Source of the DNA: Pedobacter segetis
GTDB taxonomy: Bacteria; Bacteroidota; Bacteroidia; Sphingobacteriales; Sphingobacteriaceae
Assembly: GCF_016623585.1 (NCBI RefSeq)
Contig: NZ_JAEHFY010000004.1
Location: 124,001-188,000, forward strand
DNA length: 64,000 bases
Reading direction: 5' to 3'
Below the pieces are notes generated by a model. It was not told where the DNA came from, did not search any database, and was given only the letters and a program-made list of their open reading frames with translations. The translations under genes and the position numbers were made by a program. Position 1 is the stretch's first letter. Each line of letters begins with the position of its first letter. Positions 16,875-25,665 of the stretch are shown in pieces.

Positions 16875-17697
16875 TATAAAAGTTTTTTAATAATAGGGAT
16901 TGTTTAAAATTCACTTTGTTAAAACATTCTTTCCATATAAACTTCAATTTTTGCATCTCAAGACCTTTTAAAAACACCTCTGGTAAAAGATTGATAGACT
17001 TATCAAATGGAGAAACGTTAAAATACTTTAAAAAATTCTTTAGAAATTCTTTGAACAACAAATCAGTTTGACCGTTTAAAATTGTAGATGCTCCGCCGGT
17101 ATTAAAAACAGCAATCACTTGTTCAAAATGACTGAAATTAGTTATAGAGAAACATTTTAGATTAAAATCCCAATCTGATAAAGTCTGATATTTAAGATTG
17201 AATTTAATTTCATTTTTTTTTATAAAAGAAGTACTGTAGAATAAAGCTTGATGAGAAATATTTTTGTTTACAAGTTTTTCTAAATTATACGCACCGTCGT
17301 AAATATCACCATCTTTAGCCCAGACACAATTTCCCTTGATAATAACATTTCCGTAAACTATTTGAGATTTAACTCTATTTATAAAATTGTAAGTATTGCA
17401 TAGCACATCTACATCATAAAGCTCATCATCACTTCCTAAGAAGTACAACCACTCTCCTTTAGCCTTCTCGATTCCCTTATTCATTGCATCATATATTCCT
17501 TTATCCCCTTCGGAAAATATTTTAATTCGCTGATCGTTAAAACTTTTTGCAATGGCTAAGGTATTATCCTTAGACTTACCATCTATTACTAATATCTCAA
17601 AATTTTTATAATTTTGATTAATAATGCTTTTTAAAGCAATAGGTAACACTTTATCGCTGTTGTAAGTAGGGATTATGATGGAGAAAGTAATGTTCAA
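16867..17697 (-). CDS. Family 2 glycosyltransferase
   Basis: 276 residues. 'FSIIIPTYNSDKVLPIAL', 'EILVIDGKSKDNTLAIA', 'GIYDAMNKGIEKAKGEWLYF' and the metal motif 'LGSDDELYD' match the WcaA/AmsE-type GT2 group that often uses UDP-sugars. 'LSDWDFNLKCF' is the catalytic-base block. A TTG start (17697) overlaps the upstream TGA as TTGA. Closely similar layout to the next gene upstream suggests the two arose from an old duplication, but they are far apart in sequence. Confidence 0.87.
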   Translation of the reverse strand: MNITFSIIIPTYNSDKVLPIALKSIINQNYKNFEILVIDGKSKDNTLAIAKSFNDQRIKIFSEGDKGIYDAMNKGIEKAKGEWLYFLGSDDELYDVDVLCNTYNFINRVKSQIVYGNVIIKGNCVWAKDGDIYDGAYNLEKLVNKNISHQALFYSTSFIKKNEIKFNLKYQTLSDWDFNLKCFSITNFSHFEQVIAVFNTGGASTILNGQTDLLFKEFLKNFLKYFNVSPFDKSINLLPEVFLKGLEMQKLKFIWKECFNKVNFKQSLLLKNFYNA

Positions 17698-18494
17698 TTA
17701 AGATAATGATTATGAAAATGCGAAGTTATTCCTAATTTTTTCTGAATTTTATTATTTAGTTTTCTGAATTTTAAATTAACACTTTCATATAGGCCAAGCA
17801 ATTTAATTTCATTTTTTATTATGGTGTCCACTTCATCTAAATAATCGGCAATATTAGAAGAAATTTGACCATCTCTTTTTCTAAACCCACCAACTTTTTT
17901 GTCTATACAATACAAAAAGTCTGTTCTAAAAAACCGTATCCAAAGTTCAAAGTCTCCAGCAAGCCTATAGTTTTCCGATAAATATCCTCCAGCTTTATTC
18001 CATAAGTTTCTTCGCCAAAAAGTAGATTCTTGTTGTATAAATGAAAAATTATCCTTGTATTCCTTTAACAAAAAGAAAAACCTATTACTGACAGCTGGCC
18101 GTTCGTATATAACTTCATCATCCTCATTATATACACAGGGCTTACCTTGTAACCAGTTTACATTCTGATTTTTGTTAAAGTATTCGCCTATCATAAAGAG
18201 CGCTTTATTTTGTAACATATCATCAGAATTAATCCAACCCATTATTTCACCGGTAGAAACTTTGAAACCCTTGTTCAAAGCATTATAAAGTCCAGTGTCT
18301 TTTTCAATAATGATACTCGTAAAATGCTTTCTGTATTTATTAATAATAGCTAATGACGAGTCCGTAGACCCTCCATCTACAATTATATACTCAAGATTAG
18401 GGTAATCTTGTGATATAACTGATAAGATAGTTCTTTCCAAAAATTTGCCAAGATTGTAATTTGGCGTTACAATGGTAATTTTTGGCCAGTTCAC
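17694..18494 (-). CDS. Family 2 glycosyltransferase
   Basis: 266 residues. 'ITIVTPNYNLGKFLERTI', 'YIIVDGGSTDSSLAII', 'GLYNALNKGFKVSTGEIMGW' and the metal motif 'INSDDMLQ' define a GT2 domain of the WcaE/colanic-type group. 'LAGDFELWIRFF' supplies the catalytic block. It starts at a GTG (18494) that overlaps the FkbM TGA as GTGA. It probably acts directly after the neighbouring GT2 in assembling a repeat unit. Confidence 0.87.
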   Translation of the reverse strand: MNWPKITIVTPNYNLGKFLERTILSVISQDYPNLEYIIVDGGSTDSSLAIINKYRKHFTSIIIEKDTGLYNALNKGFKVSTGEIMGWINSDDMLQNKALFMIGEYFNKNQNVNWLQGKPCVYNEDDEVIYERPAVSNRFFFLLKEYKDNFSFIQQESTFWRRNLWNKAGGYLSENYRLAGDFELWIRFFRTDFLYCIDKKVGGFRKRDGQISSNIADYLDEVDTIIKNEIKLLGLYESVNLKFRKLNNKIQKKLGITSHFHNHYLN

Positions 18495-19237
18495 AAATAT
18501 CTGTTGCTTTTAAATATTTTATTATTTGATGGAATAAAAAATGCGTCACACTGCCAAAAAGCATTGTCTTTTGAACGTCTCATAATATCCACAATGTCCA
18601 ATAGTCTAAATCCTTTATCATCCATGTATTTGCACATTTGCCAAAACAGCAAACTGTCTTCTGTCAAATTAAACCCATAACATTCTATAATGAATAATTT
18701 GACATCACTTAGAATCGACTCACATCCTTCTAAGATTGGTATTTCAAAACCATGAGTATCTAATTTTATTATATAGGGCCCACTCAAATTCCTTACTCTA
18801 ACTTCCTCGTCCAGTCGTGAAATTTGGACTTCCCTAAAATTATCGTTACTAATTTCAGCTTCGTTTGCAATCCCACTTCCATCCAAATCTTCTGTAACTT
18901 TAAACTTAATAGATGATTTGGCATTACCCGCCGCCTTTGGTACAAATTGAAAATTTGATTGCTCAACACACAAATTATTTAACATCCCCGCTCGCTCAAC
19001 TAACGGCTCAAAAAGTAAATAATTACTATTTGGATAGAAATTCAAAGCATCCAAACTCCACTTACCTTCTGCTGCACCAACGTCAAAAATCGTATTTATA
19101 TCTAGATAATGTTTACGAAACCGCTCGATGCCTTTTGCCATTGCCTCATTTTTGTAAATAGGCATTGGTTTAGCATTATTTTTTCTCGTTATTTGAAGAC
19201 CAAACAATCCTAAAAAATTTTGTAAAAATGTTTTCAT
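18491..19237 (-). CDS. FkbM-family methyltransferase (second copy)
   Basis: 248 residues from the ATG at 19237; a TTG eleven codons upstream (19270) is possible but leaves a poor leader. Motif I is 'TIFDVGAAEGKWSLDAL', motif II 'YLLFEPLVERAGML', and the FkbM block is 'YIIKLDTHGFEIPILEGC' followed by 'LFIIECYGF'. The 'LDTHGFE' acidic motif is typical. It should O-methylate a sugar of the polysaccharide. It differs considerably from the copy at 2732-3487, so the two probably modify different positions. Its stop overlaps the next gene as GTGA. Confidence 0.82.
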   Translation of the reverse strand: MKTFLQNFLGLFGLQITRKNNAKPMPIYKNEAMAKGIERFRKHYLDINTIFDVGAAEGKWSLDALNFYPNSNYLLFEPLVERAGMLNNLCVEQSNFQFVPKAAGNAKSSIKFKVTEDLDGSGIANEAEISNDNFREVQISRLDEEVRVRNLSGPYIIKLDTHGFEIPILEGCESILSDVKLFIIECYGFNLTEDSLLFWQMCKYMDDKGFRLLDIVDIMRRSKDNAFWQCDAFFIPSNNKIFKSNRYL

Positions 19238-19278
19238 CTCAGTATTAAATCTTATTAAAGAGACGTTCAATTTTTGTT

Positions 19279-20415
19279 TTATTCTAATTGAGACAAAATC
19301 ACCTCATCAATTTTACCGCTATAAACTTCAGATGTGAATTCTAAATTGAAATTCAGTAGTGCGTCGTTTTGCAATTGGTTTACGTATGTTTTATCATTAT
19401 CTAATTTTAACATCAACACGCTTAGTTCATCAAAACTATCAAAAAGTAATCCTGTTTTATTGTGTTGAATTACCTCGGCATTACCAGCAGAATTATAACC
19501 TAAAACAACTTTACCATAACTCATTGCTTCTGCTGTAGTTCTTCCAAAACCTTCAAATTTTGCTGCTGATATTACTACATCCAATAAGTCATAGATATTT
19601 GCTCTTTCTGTTATCCGTCCAGTAAAAATTATATCTTCTTGTAAATTATTTTTCTTAATATATTCGCTTATCATTTGTGAATATTCTTCTGTATCTTCTC
19701 CAACCAAATACAATATACTATCAGTTAACTTCATTGATTTAAACCTTTGAAAAGCTTTTATTACTTCTAGCTGTTGCTTATATGGAACCATTAATCCAAC
19801 AACACCAAAACGTAGCTTTCCGATAACATTTTTTTTGGGGGTTATATTTCTTAAATTTCGGCTACTTACCACTCCATTATATACAATACTAGTATTGGAG
19901 GCATTAAGTTTATAATAACTGCCTATTGCTTTCGAAATAGCAATATTTCTATCGTTTATTTTTAACAAAAGCCTTTGAAATGTGAAACCAAAATCAGGAA
20001 TAAGGTTATAATCATTAAAGCCAAATTCTCTTAAATGCCAAACGTGGGGAATTGTTAAAAACTTAGCACAAAAAAAACCATAATAATTCACTGATGAGTT
20101 ACTGTAAATAATGGAAGGATTGTACCTTTTAATTGCTCGATAAAGATGTAACAATATTTTAATCCTTCGAAAAGCATTTATCTTACGTTTAAAATAACTA
20201 ATGTCGGCGAAGTCTGCATTATGCTCAAACCAATGGATATGATATTCTATATCCATTTTTTCTAATTCATTCAGCAATAATCCATTTTCAGGAGCTATTA
20301 CAATAAAATTTTTTAAAGGAATTTTAGTGTTTTCCAAAAATGCTAATAAAGATATATTAGCTCCATAAAGACTAGAATAATGCGTGATTATTAGAATTTT
20401 TTTGTTTTTTGTCAT
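19279..20415 (-). CDS. Family 4 glycosyltransferase
   Basis: 378 residues, GT-B fold. 'ILIITHYSSLYGANISLLAF' is the glycine/asparagine loop of GT4 proteins. The donor domain has 'FGVVGLMVPYKQQLEVIKAF', 'YLVGEDTEEYSQMI', 'IIFTGRITERANIYDLLDVV' and 'KFEGFGRTTAEAMSYGKVVL', with the Glu pair. It starts at ATG 20415, sharing one base with the stop of the hexapeptide acyltransferase, so coupling is likely. A retaining sugar transfer is expected. Confidence 0.88.
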   Translation of the reverse strand: MTKNKKILIITHYSSLYGANISLLAFLENTKIPLKNFIVIAPENGLLLNELEKMDIEYHIHWFEHNADFADISYFKRKINAFRRIKILLHLYRAIKRYNPSIIYSNSSVNYYGFFCAKFLTIPHVWHLREFGFNDYNLIPDFGFTFQRLLLKINDRNIAISKAIGSYYKLNASNTSIVYNGVVSSRNLRNITPKKNVIGKLRFGVVGLMVPYKQQLEVIKAFQRFKSMKLTDSILYLVGEDTEEYSQMISEYIKKNNLQEDIIFTGRITERANIYDLLDVVISAAKFEGFGRTTAEAMSYGKVVLGYNSAGNAEVIQHNKTGLLFDSFDELSVLMLKLDNDKTYVNQLQNDALLNFNLEFTSEVYSGKIDEVILSQLE

Positions 20416-21128
20416 TAATCTAAGATGTTTTTGAGCTTTTCAATAGTCAAATCACCATCAAACAAATGATAATTCCTTTTAATCCGCTCCTCATCCCAAT
20501 CCCACCATTTAATGGTTTGCAAAACTTTAATTATAGCATCGTCAAATCTATATGAAATTAATTTTGCTGGTGTGCCTCCAAAAATGGCATAATCTGGTAC
20601 ATCTGTATTGACTACACTATTCGCAGCTATGATGGCTCCATTTCCAATAGTAACCCCTGTTAAAATATTGTTTGCGGCTCCAATCCAAACATCATGACCT
20701 ATAGTAATGGGTCCCTTGGAAGCCATGTCCTTATATAAATCCTTTTTAAAGATATGTTTGTGAATATAGTAGGAGGTCATTGTTTTTGACTGATGGTTGA
20801 CTTCCTGGATCGTTGTGCCCCTTGCAATAGAACAGAATTTACCAATGGTGATAGGGTGAATAAATGAATGTATTTCAGTGGCGCTGCCGCTGATGCTAGT
20901 ATTTCTGCCTATTGAAACATTCCCATAAATGACAGTGTCATGTATCAAGGCATTTCTTCCAACCTTAATCTCACCCCTTAGGTTACTATACTGTACAATA
21001 GCTTTTTCATCTACACATTCTGGATTAGAAACGTATGAATCTAAAAATCGCGTAGGGACTATTGCTTTTTTTTTAGCTTTTATTTCGATACCAAAATATC
21101 TAATGAATCGCTTAATCAGTCTTTTCAT
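20415..21128 (-). CDS. Hexapeptide-repeat acetyltransferase (CatB/VatD-type)
   Basis: 237 residues. Hexapeptide repeats run from about residue 45 to 195: 'EIKVGRNALIHDTVIYGN', 'SIGRNTSISGSATEIHSF', then a long loop with 'TTIQEVNHQSKTMTSYYIHKH', then 'ITIGHDVWIGAANNILTG' and 'VTIGNGAIIAANSVVNTD', ending 'AIFGGTPAKLISYRF'. The loop with a His in 'EVNHQS' and the ending are typical of xenobiotic acetyltransferases. The last 35 residues add 'IKWWDWDEERIKRNY', also typical of that group. It is cytosolic and likely O- or N-acetylates a nucleotide-linked or lipid-linked sugar. Confidence 0.88.
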   Translation of the reverse strand: MKRLIKRFIRYFGIEIKAKKKAIVPTRFLDSYVSNPECVDEKAIVQYSNLRGEIKVGRNALIHDTVIYGNVSIGRNTSISGSATEIHSFIHPITIGKFCSIARGTTIQEVNHQSKTMTSYYIHKHIFKKDLYKDMASKGPITIGHDVWIGAANNILTGVTIGNGAIIAANSVVNTDVPDYAIFGGTPAKLISYRFDDAIIKVLQTIKWWDWDEERIKRNYHLFDGDLTIEKLKNILD

Positions 21129-21182
21129 GTGAGAAACAGGGTTTTAACTTATTATAGCGGGCTTTGTTGCCAACTACAGAAC

Positions 21183-22664
21183 TTAATTAAGTATTTCCTT
21201 TATTTTTCGCTCAATATTTGCTGTATCAACTAGTATTGGGTCAAATACTTTTAAATGGAAAGGCGATGTTAGGACTTTTTCCAATCCTTCGGTAGAGTTT
21301 ACATATTTAAAAGCACCCTCTTCAATATATAGTTTGTAAGCTTCATAACCTTCATCTCCAAAAATAATATTTTGAATACCAAAAGCCTGTGATTCTAATG
21401 CAGTACCTGAAAAAGAAGTTAAATTGTAATTTACTTCAGAAAAAACCTCATAAAGATTAGCAACATTAGCTTTTTCAACTTCTATTCGGTGTGGGAATTT
21501 TTTCTTTAGCATCTTAAGTTTGTCGTCATCCTTGGGATACCTTGGATGTAACCTAAAATACCATTTATACGTTTTATCATTTTCTATAAATTTTTCTATA
21601 AAACTGGGTATCCATATTCCTTGAAGACATACTAAAATCCCGTCATTTTTTTTCTTAATTTCAGCCGATTTTACTTGAATAGATAAAAATAGATTCCCAC
21701 CCACAATTATTTTTGGTTTGCTTTTTAGTTCAAGGAAATTTTTATTTAATGATTTTTCTTCAGTAGCACTCCAAACCCAGAAATAAGATGGAAAGTATGG
21801 TTTGCTTATTTTTTCCCATTTTGAATAGGCAAAATGATTATCAGACTGTGTGCTGTGTTGATACTCTACTAATACAATATTTAATTTTTTTGCGGCTCTA
21901 CTTAATGCTAAAATAATATTATCATAATAACAATAAGTCCAAATAAATTTAGGCTTGATGATTTTTAAGAAAGATTTGTAGCTAGCATAAATAATTGCTT
22001 GTTGTAATTGCGTTTCAAAAAGGATGTTTTTTAGCGTATTCGCTTCATAAATAGTTGTTTTTGAGGTAAAATCGACAACTATTTCTGCGTTTTTATAGGC
22101 TTTTCGATCTTCATGATTAAAGTAACATTTAATTCTAAACCATAATCTATAAAAATTGATTAAAAGATCTAATAGCTTATAGTCTTCATGTGAAGAATTA
22201 AAATCTTTAATTTTATCAATATATAAGAAATCATGCTTAATATTATTCTTTTTTAAGTAATCTAAAATAGGGTGTAAGTAAATATTATAAGACTCATTAT
22301 TTATAATTTTATTATGATGAGCGTATCCAATTAATAATGCATGTTTTTCTTTTCTAGAACTTCTAAATCTTAAGGGTAAGATTTTAATATAAATTTTCAC
22401 AAGATTTATAAAATCTTTCAATGTAACACTATTGGGTTTATAGGAGTTATTTTCAATAGAACTAGTACTTTTTTTTCGAATTCCTAGTAAATGAGTGTTA
22501 ATGAAATAGCCAGTTTGTATTTTCAAAACTATCCAAGGATTAAAACCCCAAACTTTTTGTAAGTCATTATATTTTTCTTTAAATAAGTTGTTTAGAAAGA
22601 AGATCGTGTCTTTTCTGTCTTTTATTCGCATGCGTTTCTCACTAAACAATGAATATTTTCGCAT
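21183..22664 (-). CDS. Candidate nonulosonic acid transferase (unassigned GT-B-like protein)
   Basis: 493 residues from the ATG at 22664, which lies one base past the neuA stop; an upstream ATG at 22694 would overlap neuA and is less likely. I do not recognise a named family. The C-terminal half has 'YKWYFRLHPRYPKDD' and 'NLTSFSGTALESQAFG' followed by 'IIFGDEGYEAY'. A His-Pro motif followed by a Ser/Thr-rich motif is the pattern of CMP-sialic-acid-using GT-B transferases and related capsule enzymes. The gene directly follows the CMP-nonulosonate synthetase gene, which makes a nonulosonate transferase the best guess. The N-terminal 90 residues are basic and may contact the membrane. Assignment is inference. 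Confidence 0.45.
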   Translation of the reverse strand: MRKYSLFSEKRMRIKDRKDTIFFLNNLFKEKYNDLQKVWGFNPWIVLKIQTGYFINTHLLGIRKKSTSSIENNSYKPNSVTLKDFINLVKIYIKILPLRFRSSRKEKHALLIGYAHHNKIINNESYNIYLHPILDYLKKNNIKHDFLYIDKIKDFNSSHEDYKLLDLLINFYRLWFRIKCYFNHEDRKAYKNAEIVVDFTSKTTIYEANTLKNILFETQLQQAIIYASYKSFLKIIKPKFIWTYCYYDNIILALSRAAKKLNIVLVEYQHSTQSDNHFAYSKWEKISKPYFPSYFWVWSATEEKSLNKNFLELKSKPKIIVGGNLFLSIQVKSAEIKKKNDGILVCLQGIWIPSFIEKFIENDKTYKWYFRLHPRYPKDDDKLKMLKKKFPHRIEVEKANVANLYEVFSEVNYNLTSFSGTALESQAFGIQNIIFGDEGYEAYKLYIEEGAFKYVNSTEGLEKVLTSPFHLKVFDPILVDTANIERKIKEILN

Positions 22665-22665
22665 G

Positions 22666-23346
22666 TTATTTTTTCTGGAGTAAAAACTCAGCAAATTCCC
22701 AGTCTAATGGGGTATCCAGATCTATAGAATTGGCTTCTTCCATTTCGTATTTAATTACCCTTTCAAATTGTAAATGGCTTCTTTTTTTAAGCGCTTTTGC
22801 ATTGATAATGTATATCGCTCCATTATATTGCCATACTTTCGGGCACTCTTGTCTTGAATTAAATTGCCCACTTTTGGACTTCACTAAAAATCCTTTTGAA
22901 TCATCTTCAAAGAGTACAAAATAAGGGTTTGCTGCCGTCTCAAAAACAGAAACCACCATTTCAATTGCTGGCTGGTAAAGTGCCAAAGCTTCTTCTAAAT
23001 GTGTCGCAGTTCTAAAAGGCGAGGTAGGTTGCATTAAGATGATAGTATCGTATGCTCCTTGAATATTTTCATAATGATGTAAGGCATGTAGTAAAACATC
23101 ATAAGTACTGGAATGATCAGTGGCAAGGCTTAAAGGTCTTTTAAATGGTACTTTTAAGCCAATTTCTTCTACAACTTTTATGATAAACTCATCTTCTGTG
23201 GAAACACAAATATCCTCATCGTTAAATAGGGTTCTTGCAACTTCTATGGTATAATGTATCAAAGGTTTTCCATTTAACAATTTTATGTTTTTATGGGGAA
23301 TGCCTTTACTCCCTCCTCTGGCGGGGATTACCACTAAACTTCTCAA
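22666..23346 (-). CDS. neuA: CMP-nonulosonate (sialate-type) cytidylyltransferase
   Basis: 226 residues. The nucleotide-binding motif 'IPARGGSKGIPHKNI' (residues 7-21), 'GKPLIHYTI', 'CVSTEDEFI' and 'LMQPTSPFRTATHLEEAL' are the diagnostic blocks of CMP-sialate/CMP-legionaminate/CMP-pseudaminate synthetases. It activates the sugar made by the NeuB-like enzyme as a CMP derivative in the cytosol. The start is a TTG (23346) that overlaps the TGA of the aminotransferase as TTGA; the fold starts immediately, so the TTG is credible. Whether the sugar is neuraminic, legionaminic or pseudaminic acid cannot be read here. Confidence 0.88.
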   Translation of the reverse strand: MRSLVVIPARGGSKGIPHKNIKLLNGKPLIHYTIEVARTLFNDEDICVSTEDEFIIKVVEEIGLKVPFKRPLSLATDHSSTYDVLLHALHHYENIQGAYDTIILMQPTSPFRTATHLEEALALYQPAIEMVVSVFETAANPYFVLFEDDSKGFLVKSKSGQFNSRQECPKVWQYNGAIYIINAKALKKRSHLQFERVIKYEMEEANSIDLDTPLDWEFAEFLLQKK

Positions 23347-24809
23347 TTTTCTATTTGATTAAAGGCTATCGTTGTAAAAGCTGTAGCGATGGCGGCGGTT
23401 ACATTTTCTAATTCTTCCATCGTAATATCTGCATAAGAAGGTAAGCTTAAACCCGTTTCTGAGATATAAATACTATTTTTTAAGTCTTCTTTACGACCGT
23501 ATTTTGCATAAATAGGCATGCTATGCATGGGGTAAAAAGTAGGTCGTGTTTCAATGCCATTTTTTGCCAAACGTTCAGCAAGTTCTTCTCTATTAAATTT
23601 AGAGCTTTCTTTAATCAGGAAAGTATACAGCCAATAACTATTAGTAGTATGATCTTTTTCACCATGTAATTGTAAGCTTGGATATTTACGAAGGGCTTGG
23701 TCATAAAATTGTGCAATTTTTCTTTTATGATATACAATATCATCTACTCTTTCCATTTGTGCAACGCCTACAGCTGCTTGCATATTGGTCATCCTATAGT
23801 TAAAGCCAATCATATCATGCCAATAGCGTTTATTCTTACTCATACCATGATCTCTTAAGATGGCTGCTCTTTCATAAACTGCTTTATCTTTAAAAAGCAA
23901 CATTCCACCCTCGCCAGTTGTGATGGTTTTATTACCGAAAAAGCTAAAAGAAGAGACATCTCCAAAACTCCCAATAGGTTGATCATGATAGGTACTTCCT
24001 AAAGCTTCTGCGCTATCTTCAATAACAAAAAGTTGATGTTCGTTAGCAATCTCCATAATAACGTCCATGTCAGCCGCATGACCGTAGATATGCACTGGCA
24101 TTATAGCTTTTGTTTTTGGAGTAATGGCTTTTTTAATGCAAATGGGGTCTATGGTCCAGCTCGTCAGGTCAACATCAACAATCACGGGTACTGCGCCAGT
24201 ATATAAAATAGCATTAATGGTAGCTGCAAAAGTAAAATCTGGAATAATTACTTCATCTCCTGCTCCAATACCTAAACTAACCAATGCTAAGTGTAAAGAG
24301 GTGGTGCCATTACTTACAGCTAGTGCATAAGGCATTTGACAGTATTTGGTGAAAGCCTCTTCAAATCTTTTGACATAACTACCCTGCGAAGATATCCAAC
24401 CACTAGTGATGCAATCACTAACATAAGCTAACTCATTCCCGCTCAATTGAGGTTGCATAATAGGGATTCGCTTGGTCCTGAATTTATTAGCAAAATCAAC
24501 CAGTCTTCCATCCTGGTCAACCAGTGGAATATGTTTAATTTTTTGATTGAGATTCCCATTGATAATGTCTGTGTGCGTATCAAAAGGAAGAACTGTAAAG
24601 TTCCTATTCATAATGTATTCAACACCATCTTGTAGTTTAGTGCCGTTTAAGAAAGCTCTTCTCAAATCACCATCAGTAAGAATACCTACAGGCCTTTGGA
24701 ATTCATCAACAATGAAACAGATCCCTTGTGCATTTTGGTCAATAACTTTTAATGCATTCTGTACAGTTGAGTTTACAGGTAATAAAAAATGCTCCAGACT
24801 AGTATTCAT
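23343..24809 (-). CDS. CBS-pair fused to a DegT/DnrJ/EryC1-type sugar aminotransferase
   Basis: 488 residues in two parts. Residues 1 to about 112 are two CBS motifs, with 'GILTDGDLRRAFL' at 42-54 and 'IPLVDQDGRLVDF' at 94-106. Residues 115-488 are a PLP-dependent sugar aminotransferase: 'SNGTTSLHLAL' (166-176), 'IEDSAEALGS' with Asp265 and Lys294 in 'FGNKTITTGEGG', the internal-aldimine lysine. Such enzymes aminate the 4-keto-6-deoxy sugar precursor of legionaminic or pseudaminic acid. In those pathways the CBS pair is usually fused to the nucleotidyltransferase (PtmE/LegF type), so its fusion to the aminotransferase is unusual. It overlaps its neighbours on both sides (TTGA with neuA, 11 bases with the TIM-barrel gene). 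Confidence 0.88.
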   Translation of the reverse strand: MNTSLEHFLLPVNSTVQNALKVIDQNAQGICFIVDEFQRPVGILTDGDLRRAFLNGTKLQDGVEYIMNRNFTVLPFDTHTDIINGNLNQKIKHIPLVDQDGRLVDFANKFRTKRIPIMQPQLSGNELAYVSDCITSGWISSQGSYVKRFEEAFTKYCQMPYALAVSNGTTSLHLALVSLGIGAGDEVIIPDFTFAATINAILYTGAVPVIVDVDLTSWTIDPICIKKAITPKTKAIMPVHIYGHAADMDVIMEIANEHQLFVIEDSAEALGSTYHDQPIGSFGDVSSFSFFGNKTITTGEGGMLLFKDKAVYERAAILRDHGMSKNKRYWHDMIGFNYRMTNMQAAVGVAQMERVDDIVYHKRKIAQFYDQALRKYPSLQLHGEKDHTTNSYWLYTFLIKESSKFNREELAERLAKNGIETRPTFYPMHSMPIYAKYGRKEDLKNSIYISETGLSLPSYADITMEELENVTAAIATAFTTIAFNQIEN

Positions 24810-25665
24810 ATGTTAAGAATTTTTCCAATAGTGCAATTTGTTTTTTTTTCATTTGAAGATTGATGTTTTTCACTTCCACCACGTGTGGCATGTTAGGCAG
24901 CGCACTTAATAAATTTCTGCACCAATAGTCATCTGTAAATGGGTCATTACTATCTGTTAAACCATCATTGTCACTGTGATGCATGGCCTTGATATAGGGT
25001 AGGATGTCCCGCATTTCATTCTCTGCATTTAATGATAGCGTTTCACAAGAGACTTTTAAGTGTGCAGTATCCAGTAAAAGGCCAAATAAGGGGTCTTGAA
25101 TAGTAGTAAAAAGTTCAATTATTTCTGTTGCCTCGCAACAAAATAGCGGATTTTGTAATTGCTCATTGGTATTAAATTTTGCAAGAACATTATTTTCAAT
25201 TAAAAAAGGAACATTTAAAGTTTGGGCATCAGCTAATACTTCAATGATGGAGGATAAGAAGAGTTGCCAATGTTTTGCTCTATCATATTCATGTACCGTC
25301 AGCAATTGTTTCCCTAAAAAATTAGGGTCAGGATCAATACAAAAGCCAGCATGTGCAGCATAAAAAGGACTATTTGCTGCCTTAGCCAAACGTAAACCAT
25401 TTTTACACATTTGGATGGATTTAAGCCTTAGGTCATGATTTTTACTTGCCAAATTCAATACAAATGGTGCTGATGGTGCAGGGAAATAATTATGAGGTAA
25501 TCGTTTTAGGTCACTACTTAAAAAAGCTTCTTCCATGGAAGGATCAAAGTCTAAACCAGAACTAAATTCTAAATTAAATGCTTGTGCGGTGGCCGCTGCA
25601 ATAATATCATGAATGTTGCGCTCATGAAAAGCTACGCTACTTAAATAGATAGTGGTTACATTCAT
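24799..25665 (-). CDS. Xylose-isomerase-like TIM-barrel protein (sugar isomerase/epimerase)
   Basis: 288 residues. The fold is that of AP-endonuclease-2/xylose-isomerase-like proteins: 'FNLEFSSGLDF', 'FVLNLASKNHDLRLKSI', 'FYAAHAGFCIDPDP', 'PFLIENNVLAK', 'FGLLLDTAHLKVSC' and 'IKAMHHSDNDG'. The His, Glu, Asp and His residues match the usual metal ligands of this barrel. In a nonulosonate cassette it could act as an isomerase or epimerase on an early hexosamine or ketose intermediate, perhaps replacing a missing NeuC/PseG-type step, but its reaction is not known. It overlaps both neighbouring genes, so it is co-translated. Confidence 0.75.
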   Translation of the reverse strand: MNVTTIYLSSVAFHERNIHDIIAAATAQAFNLEFSSGLDFDPSMEEAFLSSDLKRLPHNYFPAPSAPFVLNLASKNHDLRLKSIQMCKNGLRLAKAANSPFYAAHAGFCIDPDPNFLGKQLLTVHEYDRAKHWQLFLSSIIEVLADAQTLNVPFLIENNVLAKFNTNEQLQNPLFCCEATEIIELFTTIQDPLFGLLLDTAHLKVSCETLSLNAENEMRDILPYIKAMHHSDNDGLTDSNDPFTDDYWCRNLLSALPNMPHVVEVKNINLQMKKKQIALLEKFLTYEY

